From Mycobacterium adipatum (GTDB taxonomy: Bacteria; Actinomycetota; Actinomycetes; Mycobacteriales; Mycobacteriaceae), in NCBI RefSeq assembly GCF_001644575.1, contig NZ_CP015596.1, positions 3,844,001 through 3,908,000 on the forward strand: 64,000 nucleotides of DNA. The letters run 5' to 3'. This document shows positions 1 to 9,749 of the stretch, piece by piece. The position numbers and the translations under genes were made by a program. The notes beneath the pieces were generated by a model. That model saw nothing but the letters and a program-made list of their open reading frames with translations, had not been told where the DNA came from and did no database searches. Each line of letters begins with the position of its first letter. The stretch's first letter is position 1.

Positions 1-1048
1 GCAGCACCCGCTTGGTGTGCTTGCTGACCAGCTCGGTGCGTTCCCGCAGGCTCACCAGCAGCGGGGTGGCGAAGTAGATCGAGGAGTAGGTACCGACGAG
101 CACGCCGACCAGCTGCACCAACGCCAGATCCTGCAACGTGCCCACGCCGAGCAGCCAGACCGCGATGACCATCAGCGCGATGATCGGCAGCGCCGAGATG
201 AGGCTGGTGTTGATGGAGCGCATGAACGTCTGGTTGACGGCCAGGTTGGCCTGTTCGGCGAACGTCCGGCGGGTGGTGTGCTCGAAACCGTCGGTGTTCT
301 CCTCCACCTTGTCGAACACGATGACGGTGTCGTAAAGCGAGAATCCCAGAATGGTCAGCAGCCCGATCACGGTGGCCGGGGACACTTCGAAGCCCACCAG
401 GGCGTACACCCCGGCGGTGACGATCAGGTCGAAGAACAGTGCCGCCAGCGCGGCGATCGCCATATAGCGCTCGTAGCGCACGGTGATGTAGATGGTGACG
501 AGCACCAGGAACACCACCAGCGCGATGAGCGCCTTCTGGGTGATCTGGCCGCCCCAGGTCGAGGACACCGCCGAGTCACTGATGGCCTGCTTGCTGGGCT
601 CGCCGTTGGAGCCCTTGGGCGCGAAGGCGTCGAACAGCGCCACCCGCAGCTTCTCGGTCTCGTCGTTCGTCAGCGTCTCGGTGCGGATCTGCACGGTCGC
701 CGACGGTCCGTTGCCGACGATCACCACCGTCTCGGGAGGCTTGCCCATCGCCTCGTTGAAGACCGTCTCGACCTGCTGCGTGGTGGCCTGCGCCTTGGCG
801 CCGTCGACCGGCATCGAAACCTTGGTGCCGCCCTCGAAGTCGATGCCGAAGGTGAACCCGCGCAACAGCATCGCCAGGATCGAGATGCCGACGATGACGC
901 CGCTGACGGCGTACCAGAGCTTGCGCTTACCGATGACCTCGAAGGCGCCGGTGCCGGTGTAGAGGCGCACGAAGAAGCCGTGCCGCGGCGCCCCGGCGGC
1001 GCCGGTCTCGGACACCGCGGTCTCTGCGGAGGAATGTTTGGCCGACAT
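1..1048 (-). CDS. secF: Protein translocase subunit SecF (3' end outside window)
   Basis: SecF works with SecD in the membrane, using the proton gradient to help exported proteins leave SecYEG. The start is the ATG at 1048; 349 codons are present and the stop lies beyond base 1. After a 35-residue cytoplasmic tail come a first membrane segment, an external domain with the GIDFEGG motif typical of the family, and a cluster of membrane helices containing GFSLYDTVIVFDKVEEN. It starts 4 bases after the secD stop, so the two are co-transcribed. Confidence 0.96.
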   Translation of the reverse strand, partial: MSAKHSSAETAVSETGAAGAPRHGFFVRLYTGTGAFEVIGKRKLWYAVSGVIVGISILAMLLRGFTFGIDFEGGTKVSMPVDGAKAQATTQQVETVFNEAMGKPPETVVIVGNGPSATVQIRTETLTNDETEKLRVALFDAFAPKGSNGEPSKQAISDSAVSSTWGGQITQKALIALVVFLVLVTIYITVRYERYMAIAALAALFFDLIVTAGVYALVGFEVSPATVIGLLTILGFSLYDTVIVFDKVEENTDGFEHTTRRTFAEQANLAVNQTFMRSINTSLISALPIIALMVIAVWLLGVGTLQDLALVQLVGVLVGTYSSIYFATPLLVSLRERTELVSKHTKRVL

Positions 1049-1052
1049 CTGA

Positions 1053-2834
1053 CTAACCCCGTCCTGTCGAGTGCACGGCGCGCCGTTCCCGGGCGATCTG
1101 CTGGACCGCCCCGAGCCCGTTGAACGCCGGCTTGGCCAGCGTCGCCGACTTGGAGGACAGGTACACCAGCGGCCAGGTCACCAGGAACACCACCAGCACG
1201 TCCAGGATGGTCGTCAGGCCCAGCGTGAACGCGAAGCCCTTGACCTGACCGACCGCCAGGAAGTAGAGCACCGCGGCGGCCAGGAACGTGACGGCGTTAC
1301 CGGACAGGATGGTCTTGCGGGCCCGGGCCCAGCCGCGCGGCACCGCCGAGCGGTAGGACCGGCCCTCGCGGATCTCGTCCTTGATCCGCTCGAAGAACAC
1401 CACGAACGAGTCGGCGGTCGTACCGATACCGATGATCAGACCGGCGATACCGGCCAGGTCGAGGGTGTAGTTGATGTATCTACCCAGCAACACCAGCAGC
1501 GCGTACGCCATCGCACCGGCCAGGATCAGCGACAGCGCGGTCAGCAATCCGAGCACCCGGTAGTAGAGCAGCGCGTAGACCAGCACCAGCGCCAGGCCGA
1601 CCGCGCCCGCGATCAGGCCCGCCTTGAGTGAGGTCAAACCCAGTGTGGCCGAGACGGTTTCGGCTTCCGACGACTCGAAGGACAGCGGCAGCGAACCGTA
1701 CTTGAGCACGTTGGCGAGCTCGCGCGCCGAGGAGTCGGTGAACTGCCCGGTGATCTGGGTGCGTCCGCCGGGGATCGCCTCCTGGATCTCCGGGGCGCTG
1801 ACCACCTGCGAGTCCAGCGTGAAGGCGGTCTGGGTACCGACGTTCGCCGCGGTGAAATCGGCCCAGATCTTGGAGCCGGCGCTCTTGAACTCGACATCGA
1901 CGACGTAATCGCCGCGCTGCTGGTCCAGTCCGGATCCGGCGGTCTTGATCTCCTCACCGCTCATGATCGACTTGTCGAGCAGGTACACGGTGTTGTGGTC
2001 CACCGAGCAGGTGACCAACGGCAGGTTGGGGTCGTCGTTGCCGGCGAGCACATCCTCCTCGTTGCAGCGAGTGGCCTGGAACTGCAGGGCCAGCAGCTGA
2101 ATGCTCTGGTCGGTGCTCTGCCGCAGCTGTTTCTCGTCGGCGATGCGCTGGGCCAGGTCGGCCTCCTCGTCCGGCGCGCCGGGAGGGGCTTGGGGCTGGC
2201 CGGGGGCGGGTGCCGGCGTGGGGGCCGGGGTCGGAGCCGGCTCCAGCGGGTAGGGCCGCGGTTGCGAGGCGGGCGGCACGGGCGCAGCCGGCGCACCGCC
2301 ACCGGTGGCGGGATCGCCGGGGGTACGGATGGGGGCTTCGGGTTCGGCCGGCGCGATCAGCGGCGGCGCTCCGGGGTCGCCGCCGGGCGCCAGCCCGGGC
2401 AATCCGGGTGCCCCTCCGGGTGGCGCCTGGGCGGCCGGGTCTCCGGGCGCCTGCGCGGGCATGGCGTGGATGACCGGGCGGATGTAGAGCCGCGCGGTCT
2501 GACCGAGGCTGCGAGCCTCCGAGCCGTCATCGCCGGGAACGGTGATGACCAGGTTGTCGCCGTCGATGATGACTTCCGAGCCCGAGACGCCGAGCCCGTC
2601 CACGCGCGAGCTGATGATCTCCTGTGCCTGCAACAACGATTCCCGGGACGGCTTCGACCCGTCCGGGGTGCGTGCGGTGAGGGTGACACGGGTGCCGCCC
2701 TGCAGGTCGATGCCCAGCTTCGGTTCGGCCTTTTTGTCTCCGGTCAGGAAGACCAGCAGGTAGACACCGATGAGGAGCACCAGGAAGAGCGTCAGGTAGC
2801 GGGCAGGGTGGACCGGCGCCGAAGACGAAGCCAC
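1053..2834 (-). CDS. secD: Protein translocase subunit SecD
   Basis: Partner of SecF in the Sec auxiliary complex. The 593-residue protein has an N-terminal helix (about residues 12-31), then GIDLQGG at 41-47, a P1 external domain and a C-terminal block of membrane helices with the [19 protein letters not shown] motif. Between about residues 125 and 222 the external domain carries a low-complexity insertion of almost only Pro, Ala and Gly, including [12 protein letters not shown]. Mycobacterial SecD proteins are known to carry such linkers; this one is long. It lies between yajC and secF. Confidence 0.97.
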   Translation of the reverse strand: MASSSAPVHPARYLTLFLVLLIGVYLLVFLTGDKKAEPKLGIDLQGGTRVTLTARTPDGSKPSRESLLQAQEIISSRVDGLGVSGSEVIIDGDNLVITVPGDDGSEARSLGQTARLYIRPVIHAMPAQAPGDPAAQAPPGGAPGLPGLAPGGDPGAPPLIAPAEPEAPIRTPGDPATGGGAPAAPVPPASQPRPYPLEPAPTPAPTPAPAPGQPQAPPGAPDEEADLAQRIADEKQLRQSTDQSIQLLALQFQATRCNEEDVLAGNDDPNLPLVTCSVDHNTVYLLDKSIMSGEEIKTAGSGLDQQRGDYVVDVEFKSAGSKIWADFTAANVGTQTAFTLDSQVVSAPEIQEAIPGGRTQITGQFTDSSARELANVLKYGSLPLSFESSEAETVSATLGLTSLKAGLIAGAVGLALVLVYALLYYRVLGLLTALSLILAGAMAYALLVLLGRYINYTLDLAGIAGLIIGIGTTADSFVVFFERIKDEIREGRSYRSAVPRGWARARKTILSGNAVTFLAAAVLYFLAVGQVKGFAFTLGLTTILDVLVVFLVTWPLVYLSSKSATLAKPAFNGLGAVQQIARERRAVHSTGRG

Positions 2835-2916
2835 GGTTCTTGGGTCTCCTTGAAACGATCAGGGACGGGATAGCGCACGGCTCGGCGCTACCGGGAGGGT
2901 ACGCGGTGAAGCTGAG

Positions 2917-3276
2917 TCAGTTGCCGTCAGTCTTGGGAGCAGGCCGGTCGGTCAACTCGACGGCGCCGGAGGAGTCTTCGTAGTTGCCGGTTTCGTCATC
3001 TTCGTACTCGTCGTCGTCGGCGTCCTCGATGCGGTCCCGGATGGCCAGTTTCATCCAGGTGGTGACGACGCCGGGTGCGATCTCGAGGTCGACGTGGTCA
3101 TCGGTGATACCGGCGATGGTGCCCTGCAGACCCGATGTGGTGTGCACGCGGTCACCGATGGTCAGCGACTCGTGCAGGTCGATGGTGGCGTGCATGGCCT
3201 TCTTCTGCCGGCGCGACGCGAAGAACATGAAAGCGCCCATGATGAGGATGAGGGGCAGGAATACGACGAGATCCAT
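2917..3276 (-). CDS. yajC: Preprotein translocase subunit YajC
   Basis: Small single-span membrane protein that associates with SecDF. One helix lies at about residues 4-20, followed by the basic ASRRQKK turn and a cytoplasmic domain with the family pattern GDRVHTTSGLQGTI. The acidic C-terminus (DADDDEYEDDETGNYED) is typical of actinobacterial members. An AAGGA ribosome site precedes the ATG. It is first in the yajC-secD-secF unit. Confidence 0.95.
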   Translation of the reverse strand: MDLVVFLPLILIMGAFMFFASRRQKKAMHATIDLHESLTIGDRVHTTSGLQGTIAGITDDHVDLEIAPGVVTTWMKLAIRDRIEDADDDEYEDDETGNYEDSSGAVELTDRPAPKTDGN

Positions 3277-3311
3277 GAAACTGCTGTCCTTCGCGGTTGT
3301 TCAGCGGGTAC

Positions 3312-3327
3312 GGCACACCAGTGTGCC
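3312..3327. promoter_or_regulatory. 16-bp palindrome upstream of yajC
   Basis: GGCACAC-CA-GTGTGCC, perfect 7-base arms, lies 36 bp upstream of the yajC start in the 197-bp gap between yajC and the divergent gabT. It could be an operator for either gene. I do not recognise it as the site of a known regulator. Confidence 0.35.
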
Positions 3328-3473
3328 ATTACCGCTGCTCGGCTCCCCGCGGTCACCCAGCGACGGGTTCCGGGCCAACTGAATTCGTGGCACAATTCGG
3401 AGGAATATGCGCGATCCGTAGCTTGTGCGCGTATCAACTGCCGTTTTCACCAGCATCCGATCAGGAGTCAGCC

Positions 3474-4817
3474 GTGACTGCCGTCGAACAGACTCGCCAC
3501 CTCGCCACCGCCATCCCGGGACCGAACTCCTCGGCCCTGATCGACCGCAAGGCCGCCGCGGTGTCCCGCGGCGTCGGCACCACGATGCCGGTCTACGCGG
3601 CGCGCGCCGGCGGCGGCATCGTCGAGGATGTGGACGGCAACCGCCTCATCGACCTCGGCTCGGGTATCGCGGTGACCACCATCGGCAATGCCGCGCCCCG
3701 GGTCGCCGCCGCCGTGGCCGCGCAGGCCGGCGAGTTCACTCACACCTGTTTCATGGTCACCCCGTACGAGCAGTACGTCGCCGTCTGCGAACACCTCAAC
3801 CGGCTGACCCCCGGTACCGGGGACAAACGTTCGGCGCTGTTCAACACCGGGTCCGAGGCCGTCGAGAACGCCATCAAGATCGCCCGCTCGTACACCCGCA
3901 AACAGGCGGTGGTGGCCTTCGACCACGCCTACCACGGCCGCACCAACCTCACCATGGCGCTGACCGCGAAGTCGATGCCCTACAAGCACGGCTTCGGCCC
4001 GTTCGCGCCGGAGATCTATCGGGCGCCGCTGTCGTATCCGTTCCGCGACGCCGAATTCGGCAAGGAGCTGGCCACCGACGGCGAGCTGGCCGCCCGGCGC
4101 GCGATCAGCGTGATCGACAAGCAGGTCGGTGCGGACAACCTGGCCGCCGTCATCATCGAACCGATCCAGGGTGAGGGCGGGTTCATCGTGCCCGCCCCCG
4201 GTTTCCTGGCCACCCTGCTGGCCTGGTGCCGGGACAACGACGTGGTGTTCATCGCCGACGAGGTACAGACCGGGTTCGCTCGCACCGGGGCGATGTTCGC
4301 CTGTGAGCACGAAGGGATCGAGCCCGACCTGATCGTCACCGCCAAGGGCATCGCCGGCGGTCTCCCGCTGTCGGCGGTCACCGGGCGCGCCGAGATCATG
4401 GATGCCCCGCACGTGTCCGGGCTGGGCGGCACCTACGGCGGCAACCCGGTCGCCTGCGCCGCCGCGCTGGCCACCATCGAGACCATCGAGGCCGAGGGGC
4501 TCGTGGCGCGGGCCGCCGCGATCGAAACCCTGATGAAGGACCGGCTGCACCGGCTGCAGGCCGATGACGACCGGATCGGTGATGTGCGCGGGCGCGGGGC
4601 GATGATCGCCGTCGAACTTGTCAAGTCCGGAGGCACCGAACCCGACGCCGAGCTGACGAAGGCGCTGTGCGCGGCCGCGCACGCGGAGGGTGTCATCGTG
4701 CTGTCCTGCGGCACTTACGGCAACGTGCTGCGCTTCCTGCCCCCGCTGGCGATCAGCGACGACCTGCTGCACGAGGGCCTCGACGTGTTGGAAGCCGCCC
4801 TGCGACACCTGTCCTGA
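3474..4817 (+). CDS. gabT: 4-aminobutyrate aminotransferase
   Basis: Class III PLP-dependent transaminase moving the amino group of GABA to 2-oxoglutarate, giving succinic semialdehyde. The 447-residue protein shows NTGSEAVENAIKIAR (cofactor phosphate binding), DEVQTGFARTG (the Asp that binds the pyridine nitrogen) and the Schiff-base lysine K291 in TAKGIAGG. The GTG at 3474 is chosen because AGGAG lies 6 bases before it and the family homology begins near there; the frame stays open upstream to 3297 without recognisable sequence. It diverges from the sec genes. Confidence 0.93.
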   Translation: MTAVEQTRHLATAIPGPNSSALIDRKAAAVSRGVGTTMPVYAARAGGGIVEDVDGNRLIDLGSGIAVTTIGNAAPRVAAAVAAQAGEFTHTCFMVTPYEQYVAVCEHLNRLTPGTGDKRSALFNTGSEAVENAIKIARSYTRKQAVVAFDHAYHGRTNLTMALTAKSMPYKHGFGPFAPEIYRAPLSYPFRDAEFGKELATDGELAARRAISVIDKQVGADNLAAVIIEPIQGEGGFIVPAPGFLATLLAWCRDNDVVFIADEVQTGFARTGAMFACEHEGIEPDLIVTAKGIAGGLPLSAVTGRAEIMDAPHVSGLGGTYGGNPVACAAALATIETIEAEGLVARAAAIETLMKDRLHRLQADDDRIGDVRGRGAMIAVELVKSGGTEPDAELTKALCAAAHAEGVIVLSCGTYGNVLRFLPPLAISDDLLHEGLDVLEAALRHLS

Positions 4818-4919
4818 CGGTTGGCGGCGCCGCTATCACGGCTCCGCGGTGCGCGGTCGGTGACGCATCGTAGAGTGAGACGGGACACACCCGACCTTGC
4901 TCTCGAACGAACTGGCGCG

Positions 4920-5990
4920 ATGGACACGATTCGCCGATGGTGGCGCCAACCGGACCACTATGAGTGGCTGTCGGTGTACCTGGAGTCCCAGCAGCTCCGC
5001 TGGCCGCTGCAACTGATCATGGCCACCACGGTCACGGCAGTCGGGTTCGTGCCGCTGCTCCTGCTGTGGAGCCCGGCGGTACCGGACGGCTGGGCGACGT
5101 ATGTCATCGCGGTCTCGGCGACCTTGCTGCGCTGGAGCATGACGGTGGCCTGGCTGATCCGCTGGCCGTCGCGGCGGGTGTCGCGCATCTTCGCCCTGCT
5201 GTCCGCGCTGTGCGTCTCGGCCGCCAACCTGACCATCCTGGACCCGCAACACGGCCTGCTGGCGTGCGCCATCTTCTCGGCGATCGGCGGGCTGGTGGCC
5301 TTCACCCAGAACAGCCCGTTCCTGGCCCTGGTGCTGGCGATCGGGACCGCCACCGCGGTGATCTGCGGGGTACGGGTCGCCATGATGGGCGACACCGCCC
5401 TGGCGCTCAGCGAGCTGCTGCTGATCCTGGCCAGCATTCTCACCGTGCCGATGATGGGTCAGGTGCTGGTGCAGTTGTTGGGGGCCGACGCGGTGAACTC
5501 CGATGTCGATGTCCTCACCGGGCTGCACAACCGACGCGGGTTCTACCGCGCCGTGGCACACCGGGCCGGTCGCATCGTGCGCGGGCGCGGCATGCTGGGA
5601 CTGGTGATGGTCGATCTGGACTGCTTCAAACAGGTCAATGACAGTCTGGGGCATGCGGCCGGCGATGAGGTGTTGAAAGCGGTCGCGACGGTGCTGCGCA
5701 AGGCCGCCGGCGGCGATGCGGTGGTGGCCCGCCTGGGCGGTGAGGAATTCTGTATCGCCGCCACCACCAGCGAGCGTCATATCCGCCACCTCGCCGACCG
5801 GGTGTGCGCCGAGATCGGCGGGCTGCCTGACGGTGTCACCGCCAGTGTGGGCACCGCCGCCATCGCGCGACTGCCGTCTTCCCAGGAGGCGCTGGACGAT
5901 CTGCTGGGCACCGCCGACCGGGCGATGTATGCCGCCAAACGTGCCGGCGGCAATCGCGTCTGTCACGCCTCGGATGTGCTGCAGCGCTGA
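4920..5990 (+). CDS. Membrane diguanylate cyclase (GGDEF domain)
   Basis: Predicted to make cyclic di-GMP from two GTP. The N-terminal 180 residues form about six membrane helices without a recognised sensor domain. The GGDEF domain runs from about residue 195 to the end, with DxLTGLHNRRGF at its start and an intact active site GGEEF at 283-287. The inhibitory RxxD site that normally sits five residues before GGEEF is not present (AGGDA there), so product inhibition may be lost. The ATG at 4920 is preferred; the frame stays open to 4821. The gene follows gabT by about 100 bases. Confidence 0.88.
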   Translation: MDTIRRWWRQPDHYEWLSVYLESQQLRWPLQLIMATTVTAVGFVPLLLLWSPAVPDGWATYVIAVSATLLRWSMTVAWLIRWPSRRVSRIFALLSALCVSAANLTILDPQHGLLACAIFSAIGGLVAFTQNSPFLALVLAIGTATAVICGVRVAMMGDTALALSELLLILASILTVPMMGQVLVQLLGADAVNSDVDVLTGLHNRRGFYRAVAHRAGRIVRGRGMLGLVMVDLDCFKQVNDSLGHAAGDEVLKAVATVLRKAAGGDAVVARLGGEEFCIAATTSERHIRHLADRVCAEIGGLPDGVTASVGTAAIARLPSSQEALDDLLGTADRAMYAAKRAGGNRVCHASDVLQR

Positions 5991-5992
5991 CG

Positions 5993-6655
5993 CTAGCGGT
6001 GCGCGAGTTCGTTGTCGCGGTCACCGCTTCGGAACATGTTGCGCCAGTTGAGACGACCCCGGGCCTGGGCGGTCGGGCCGATGACCTCGGTGCGCTGATC
6101 GGGCATCGCCGCCGGCTGCGCTGCGGTCGTCGTGTCGACCGGCTCGACGGTACGGACATCGCGGATCTCCACGTCCCGGATGCTGCGGACCGACAGCCGT
6201 CCGACCGCGACGGCGGCCAGGAAGATCACCACGGCGCCCAGCCCGGAGAAGTAGGCCAACTCCAGCACCACCCGCTTGGCGTCGGTGACCGCCACCGGGC
6301 TGCCGATGTTGCCGAGCGCCAGCGGCGCGGCCAATGCCCGCCCGACCACGAACCATGCCCCGGCGGCCACGGCCAGCCAGCCGCCCAGGATGGCGGTGGC
6401 ACGGTTGCGCGAGACCAGCAGCAACAATCCGCCGAGCACGGTCACGGCACCGGGCAGCACCTCCAGCCAGCCCCGGCCCAGCGTCCAGGTCCACGGCGCG
6501 TCGGGGGTATAGGCGAAGTCGATGTAGGGCCCGACGAAGGGGATGAACGCGCCCCACAGCCCGAGCAGGATCAACAGAAAACCGCTGAGCGCTCCGCGAC
6601 TGCGGGATATCGCCAGCCTGCCGCCCCGGACGGAGCGTGTGCGGGTATCGGACAT
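5993..6655 (-). CDS. Conserved membrane protein with four helices
   Basis: I do not recognise the family with certainty. The 220-residue protein has a basic N-terminus, four hydrophobic helices between about residues 24 and 150, and a polar 70-residue cytoplasmic tail. The layout resembles mycobacterial membrane-anchor proteins of unknown role. The ATG at 6655 is chosen over the in-frame ATG at 6673 because GAGGAGG sits 6 bases before it. It converges with the diguanylate cyclase gene (2-bp gap). Confidence 0.75.
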   Translation of the reverse strand: MSDTRTRSVRGGRLAISRSRGALSGFLLILLGLWGAFIPFVGPYIDFAYTPDAPWTWTLGRGWLEVLPGAVTVLGGLLLLVSRNRATAILGGWLAVAAGAWFVVGRALAAPLALGNIGSPVAVTDAKRVVLELAYFSGLGAVVIFLAAVAVGRLSVRSIRDVEIRDVRTVEPVDTTTAAQPAAMPDQRTEVIGPTAQARGRLNWRNMFRSGDRDNELAHR

Positions 6656-6695
6656 GGTGGCCTCCTCGGTCATGCCGAGGGGTTACCCACCGCGG

Positions 6696-7085
6696 TCAAG
6701 CGGTAACCAGCTGGATTCCCATCAGCAGGACGGCGATCAACGGCAGCACGCCCTGGGTGACGGCCGCGCGGGCCTTGTCCGGCGAAGACACCAGCAGCAC
6801 CAGCGCCGCGGCCAGCATCGAGCCCACCCCGGCCAGCACCAGCGCTGCCCCGACGGCGCCGTGGCCGGCGAGCGCCGCGCCCACGCCGATACCGGTTACC
6901 ACGGCCAGAAACAGGTTGTAGAAGCCCTGATTGAACGCCAGTTCCTTGGTGGCCTCCGCTTCCTCTGCGGACAGCCCGAAGGTCGCCCGGGTGCGCGGCG
7001 ACGTCCAGGTCAGCGACTCCATCACGAAGATGTACACGTGCAGCAGGGCGGCGAGGCCGGCGACGACGAGAGCGGCGGTGAGCAT
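6696..7085 (-). CDS. DUF1304 family membrane protein
   Basis: 129 residues and four hydrophobic helices. The family signature is seen at the start (LLHVYIFVMESLTW) and in ELAFNQGFYNLFLA. The biochemical role of DUF1304 proteins is unknown. It begins 6 bases after the ruvB stop, so it is probably the last gene of the ruvCAB transcript. Confidence 0.85.
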   Translation of the reverse strand: MLTAALVVAGLAALLHVYIFVMESLTWTSPRTRATFGLSAEEAEATKELAFNQGFYNLFLAVVTGIGVGAALAGHGAVGAALVLAGVGSMLAAALVLLVSSPDKARAAVTQGVLPLIAVLLMGIQLVTA

Positions 7086-7091
7086 GGGGAA

Positions 7092-8156
7092 CTATTCAAA
7101 CAGACCGGTCTGCCCGAAACCCGCGACCGGCGGTTGCAGACCCAGATGCGTCCACGCCAGCGGGGTCGCGACCCGACCGCGGGGGGTGCGCGCGATCATC
7201 CCGGCGCGCACCAGGAAGGGCTCGCAGACCTCCTCGACGGTGGTGGCTTCCTCCCCCACCGCGACGGCAAGTGTGGACACCCCGACCGGCCCGCCACCGA
7301 AGCTGCGGGTCAGCGCCGAGAGCACCGCGCGGTCCAGGCGGTCCAGGCCGAGCTCGTCGACGTCGTAGACCTCCAGCGCCGCCTTGGCGATATCGCGGGT
7401 GATGACGCCGTCGGCACGTACCTCCGCGTAGTCACGCACCCGGCGCAGCAGCCGGTTGGCGATGCGCGGGGTACCGCGGGAGCGCCGGGCCACCTCGGAC
7501 CCGGCGGCGGCCTCCAGTTCGATCCCGAGGATGCCCGCCGAGCGGTGCAGCACCCGCTCCAGATCGGCGGGCTCGTAGAAATCCATGTGCGCGGTGAAAC
7601 CGAAGCGGTCCCGCAGCGGGCCGGTCAGGGCTCCCGATCGGGTGGTCGCACCCACCAGCGTGAACGGCGCCACGTCGAGCGGAATCGAGGTGGCCCCCGG
7701 GCCCTTGCCGACCACGACGTCGACCCGGAAATCCTCCATCGCCAGGTAGAGCATTTCCTCGGCGGGTCGCGCGATGCGGTGGATCTCGTCGATGAACAGC
7801 ACATCGCCTTCGACCAGGTTGGACAGCATCGCCGCAAGGTCGCCGGCACGCTCCAGCGCCGGGCCCGAGGTGACCCGCAGCGCCGAGCCCAGTTCGGCGG
7901 CGATGATCATCGCCAGCGAGGTCTTGCCCAGGCCGGGCGGACCGGAGAGCAGGATGTGATCCGGTGTGCCGCCACGGTTCTTGGCGCCTTCGAGGACCAA
8001 CTGCAACTGTTCGCGCACCCGGTGCTGCCCGATGAACTCACCGAGCGTGCGCGGTCGCAGGCTGGCATCGATATCGCCTTCGCCGACGGTGAGCGCCGGT
8101 GACACATCCCGGTCCCCGTGCTCGTCGTCCTGGAGATCCTCGTCGAATCTGCTCAT
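7092..8156 (-). CDS. ruvB: Holliday junction branch migration ATPase RuvB
   Basis: Hexameric motor that drives branch migration of Holliday junctions with RuvA. The 354-residue protein has the RuvB N-terminal signature [13 protein letters not shown], Walker [10 protein letters not shown], Walker B LFIDEIHR, the sensor GATTRSGAL with its arginine finger, and a C-terminal winged helix that binds DNA. Its start overlaps the ruvA stop by 4 bp (8153-8156), implying coupled translation. Confidence 0.97.
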   Translation of the reverse strand: MSRFDEDLQDDEHGDRDVSPALTVGEGDIDASLRPRTLGEFIGQHRVREQLQLVLEGAKNRGGTPDHILLSGPPGLGKTSLAMIIAAELGSALRVTSGPALERAGDLAAMLSNLVEGDVLFIDEIHRIARPAEEMLYLAMEDFRVDVVVGKGPGATSIPLDVAPFTLVGATTRSGALTGPLRDRFGFTAHMDFYEPADLERVLHRSAGILGIELEAAAGSEVARRSRGTPRIANRLLRRVRDYAEVRADGVITRDIAKAALEVYDVDELGLDRLDRAVLSALTRSFGGGPVGVSTLAVAVGEEATTVEEVCEPFLVRAGMIARTPRGRVATPLAWTHLGLQPPVAGFGQTGLFE

Positions 8157-8743
8157 TTCTTACCCAGCATCGACAGTGCCGCGCGCAGCGCGGTCGAGGT
8201 GGTTGCCGCGGGGTCTCCGGCGAGTACCTTGTCGGTGGCCTCCTCGGCCTGCTTGACCGCAAAGCCAAGGCCGACAAGGGCTTCCACCACCGGCATCCGC
8301 ACCGCGTGCCCGCCCGCCGCCGCCGAACCGCCGGCGCCGGGGACCGCACCGATCTTGTCGCGCAGTTCCAGCACCAGCCGCTCGGCCCCGCGCTTACCGA
8401 TGCCCGGAACCCTGGTCAGCGCGGTGACGTCGCCGTCGGCGAGCGCCTGGCGCAGCGAGGTCGCGTCGTAGACCGCAAGGGTGGCCAGCGCGATCTTCGG
8501 GCCGACACCGGACACCCCCAGCAGGGTGGTGAACAGATCGCGCGATTCACCGTCGGCGAAGCCGTACAGCGTCATCGAGTCCTCGCGCACGATCATCGCG
8601 GTGATGAGCCTGGCCTGCTCGCCGCGCCGCAACGTGGACAGCGTGGACGGGGTGGCCATCACCTTGTAGCCGACACCGGCGGCCTCCACGACCGCGTGAT
8701 CCAGCGCGATGTCGATGATCTCGCCGCGTACCGAGGCAATCAT
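8153..8743 (-). CDS. ruvA: Holliday junction branch migration protein RuvA
   Basis: Tetrameric protein that holds the four-way junction open and recruits RuvB. The 196 residues contain the N-terminal OB fold (MIASVRGEI), two helix-hairpin-helix motifs ([12 protein letters not shown] and [13 protein letters not shown]) and the C-terminal three-helix RuvB-binding domain. The ATG at 8743 is certain from alignment memory and from its 4-bp overlap with the ruvC stop; the open frame continues upstream inside ruvC. Confidence 0.97.
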   Translation of the reverse strand: MIASVRGEIIDIALDHAVVEAAGVGYKVMATPSTLSTLRRGEQARLITAMIVREDSMTLYGFADGESRDLFTTLLGVSGVGPKIALATLAVYDATSLRQALADGDVTALTRVPGIGKRGAERLVLELRDKIGAVPGAGGSAAAGGHAVRMPVVEALVGLGFAVKQAEEATDKVLAGDPAATTSTALRAALSMLGKK

Positions 8744-9297
8744 GCGCGAGCCGCCTTCAGCTTGGACTCGTAGGTGCGTTTGGCCGCCGCGGCCTTGGCC
8801 TCCGCCTCGGCCATCCGGGCGATCATCGGCGCCCGCCAGCAATGACAGATGGCCAGCGCGAGCGCGTCCGCGGCATCCGCCGGGGTGGGTTTCTGTTGCA
8901 GCCCAAGGATTTTGGTCACCATGGTGGTGACCTGCGCCTTGTCCGCGCGGCCGTTGCCGGTCACTGCGGCCTTGACCTCACTGGGGGTGTGAAAGTGCAC
9001 GTCGATATCGCGGCGGGCCGCGGCCAGGGCGATCACCCCGCCGGCCTGCGCGGTCCCCATCGCGGTGTTCGCGTTCTGGTTGGCGAACACCCGCTCGATG
9101 GCGATGACGTCCGGGCGGTGGGTGTCCATCCAGTATTCGACGGTGTCACTGATGGCGAGTAGCCGCCGGTGCAACGCCTCGCCGGCCGGTGTGCGCACCA
9201 CGTCGACGTCAAGGGCGACGACATGGCGTCCGCGGCCGGTCTCGATCACCGACAGCCCGCAGCGCGTCAACCCGGGATCGACTCCCATTACCCGCAC
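8740..9297 (-). CDS. ruvC: Holliday junction endonuclease RuvC
   Basis: Dimeric nuclease that cuts Holliday junctions symmetrically using two metal ions. The RNase H-like fold shows its acidic residues in [12 protein letters not shown] (first Asp), AIERVF (Glu) and [12 protein letters not shown] (final Asp). It starts at GTG 9297. It is first of the ruvC-ruvA-ruvB run, whose genes overlap by 4 bp each, and a LexA box lies just upstream. Confidence 0.97.
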   Translation of the reverse strand: MRVMGVDPGLTRCGLSVIETGRGRHVVALDVDVVRTPAGEALHRRLLAISDTVEYWMDTHRPDVIAIERVFANQNANTAMGTAQAGGVIALAAARRDIDVHFHTPSEVKAAVTGNGRADKAQVTTMVTKILGLQQKPTPADAADALALAICHCWRAPMIARMAEAEAKAAAAKRTYESKLKAARA

Positions 9298-9314
9298 GCC
9301 AACCCCTTCACCAT

Positions 9315-9337
9315 CAGAACACGTGTTCGATAGCCTA
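9315..9337 (-). promoter_or_regulatory. LexA (SOS) box and -10 of the ruvCAB operon
   Basis: On the minus strand TCGAAC-ACGT-GTTCTG (9330 to 9315) matches the mycobacterial LexA consensus TCGAAC-N4-GTTCGA in 10 of 12 fixed bases. A -10-like TAGGCT lies at 9337-9332, directly upstream, so the box covers the expected transcription start. The ruvC GTG follows 17 bases later. SOS control of ruvCAB is established in mycobacteria; the site here is read by eye. Confidence 0.85.
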
Positions 9338-9386
9338 GCGGCCGGGTGGGACGCCGCGGGCGAGGGACACGCTCATTTCGGCAAGC

Positions 9387-9719
9387 TCATAGCGTGAAGT
9401 GGCCGGACCGCCAGCCGCCCGCGATCTGCAGGGTCAGCTCGTCGAGGCGCGCGCCCGAGCGCCGCCAGCCGCGCACCAGGTGCGACTCGATCTCGGCGCC
9501 GTCGCGCTCGACGACGATCCGCCACCGCACCCCGACCGCCTTACCGAGCAGCCAGAACGGCCACAGCAGCAGGAATGGCGTCGCGAGCACGAGGCCGAAC
9601 AGTCCGTCGAAGGCCAGATCGACGATATCGCCGAACGGCCACCACCGGCGATGCACCGACCACTGCCGCCCGTTGGGGTCCGTCACGACTGCCACCCGCG
9701 ATATCTTGCCGTGCGGCAT
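9387..9719 (-). CDS. Small conserved membrane protein
   Basis: 110 residues, no recognised domain. A hydrophobic stretch of about 25 residues (LFGLVLATPFLLLWPFWLLG) near the middle may form one long helix or a hairpin; both flanks are basic and aromatic-rich. It occupies the gap between ruvC and yebC, where I recall M. tuberculosis carrying toxin-antitoxin and other genes. Annotated as a gene because no competing frame looks better and its composition is protein-like. Confidence 0.6.
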   Translation of the reverse strand: MPHGKISRVAVVTDPNGRQWSVHRRWWPFGDIVDLAFDGLFGLVLATPFLLLWPFWLLGKAVGVRWRIVVERDGAEIESHLVRGWRRSGARLDELTLQIAGGWRSGHFTL

Positions 9720-9749
9720 GGCTTCAGGCGAGTGGTGACAGCGGCCGGG

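Noticed and set aside
3468..4808. Long open frame opposite gabT
   Set aside because: Antisense shadow of a clear transaminase; low-complexity product.
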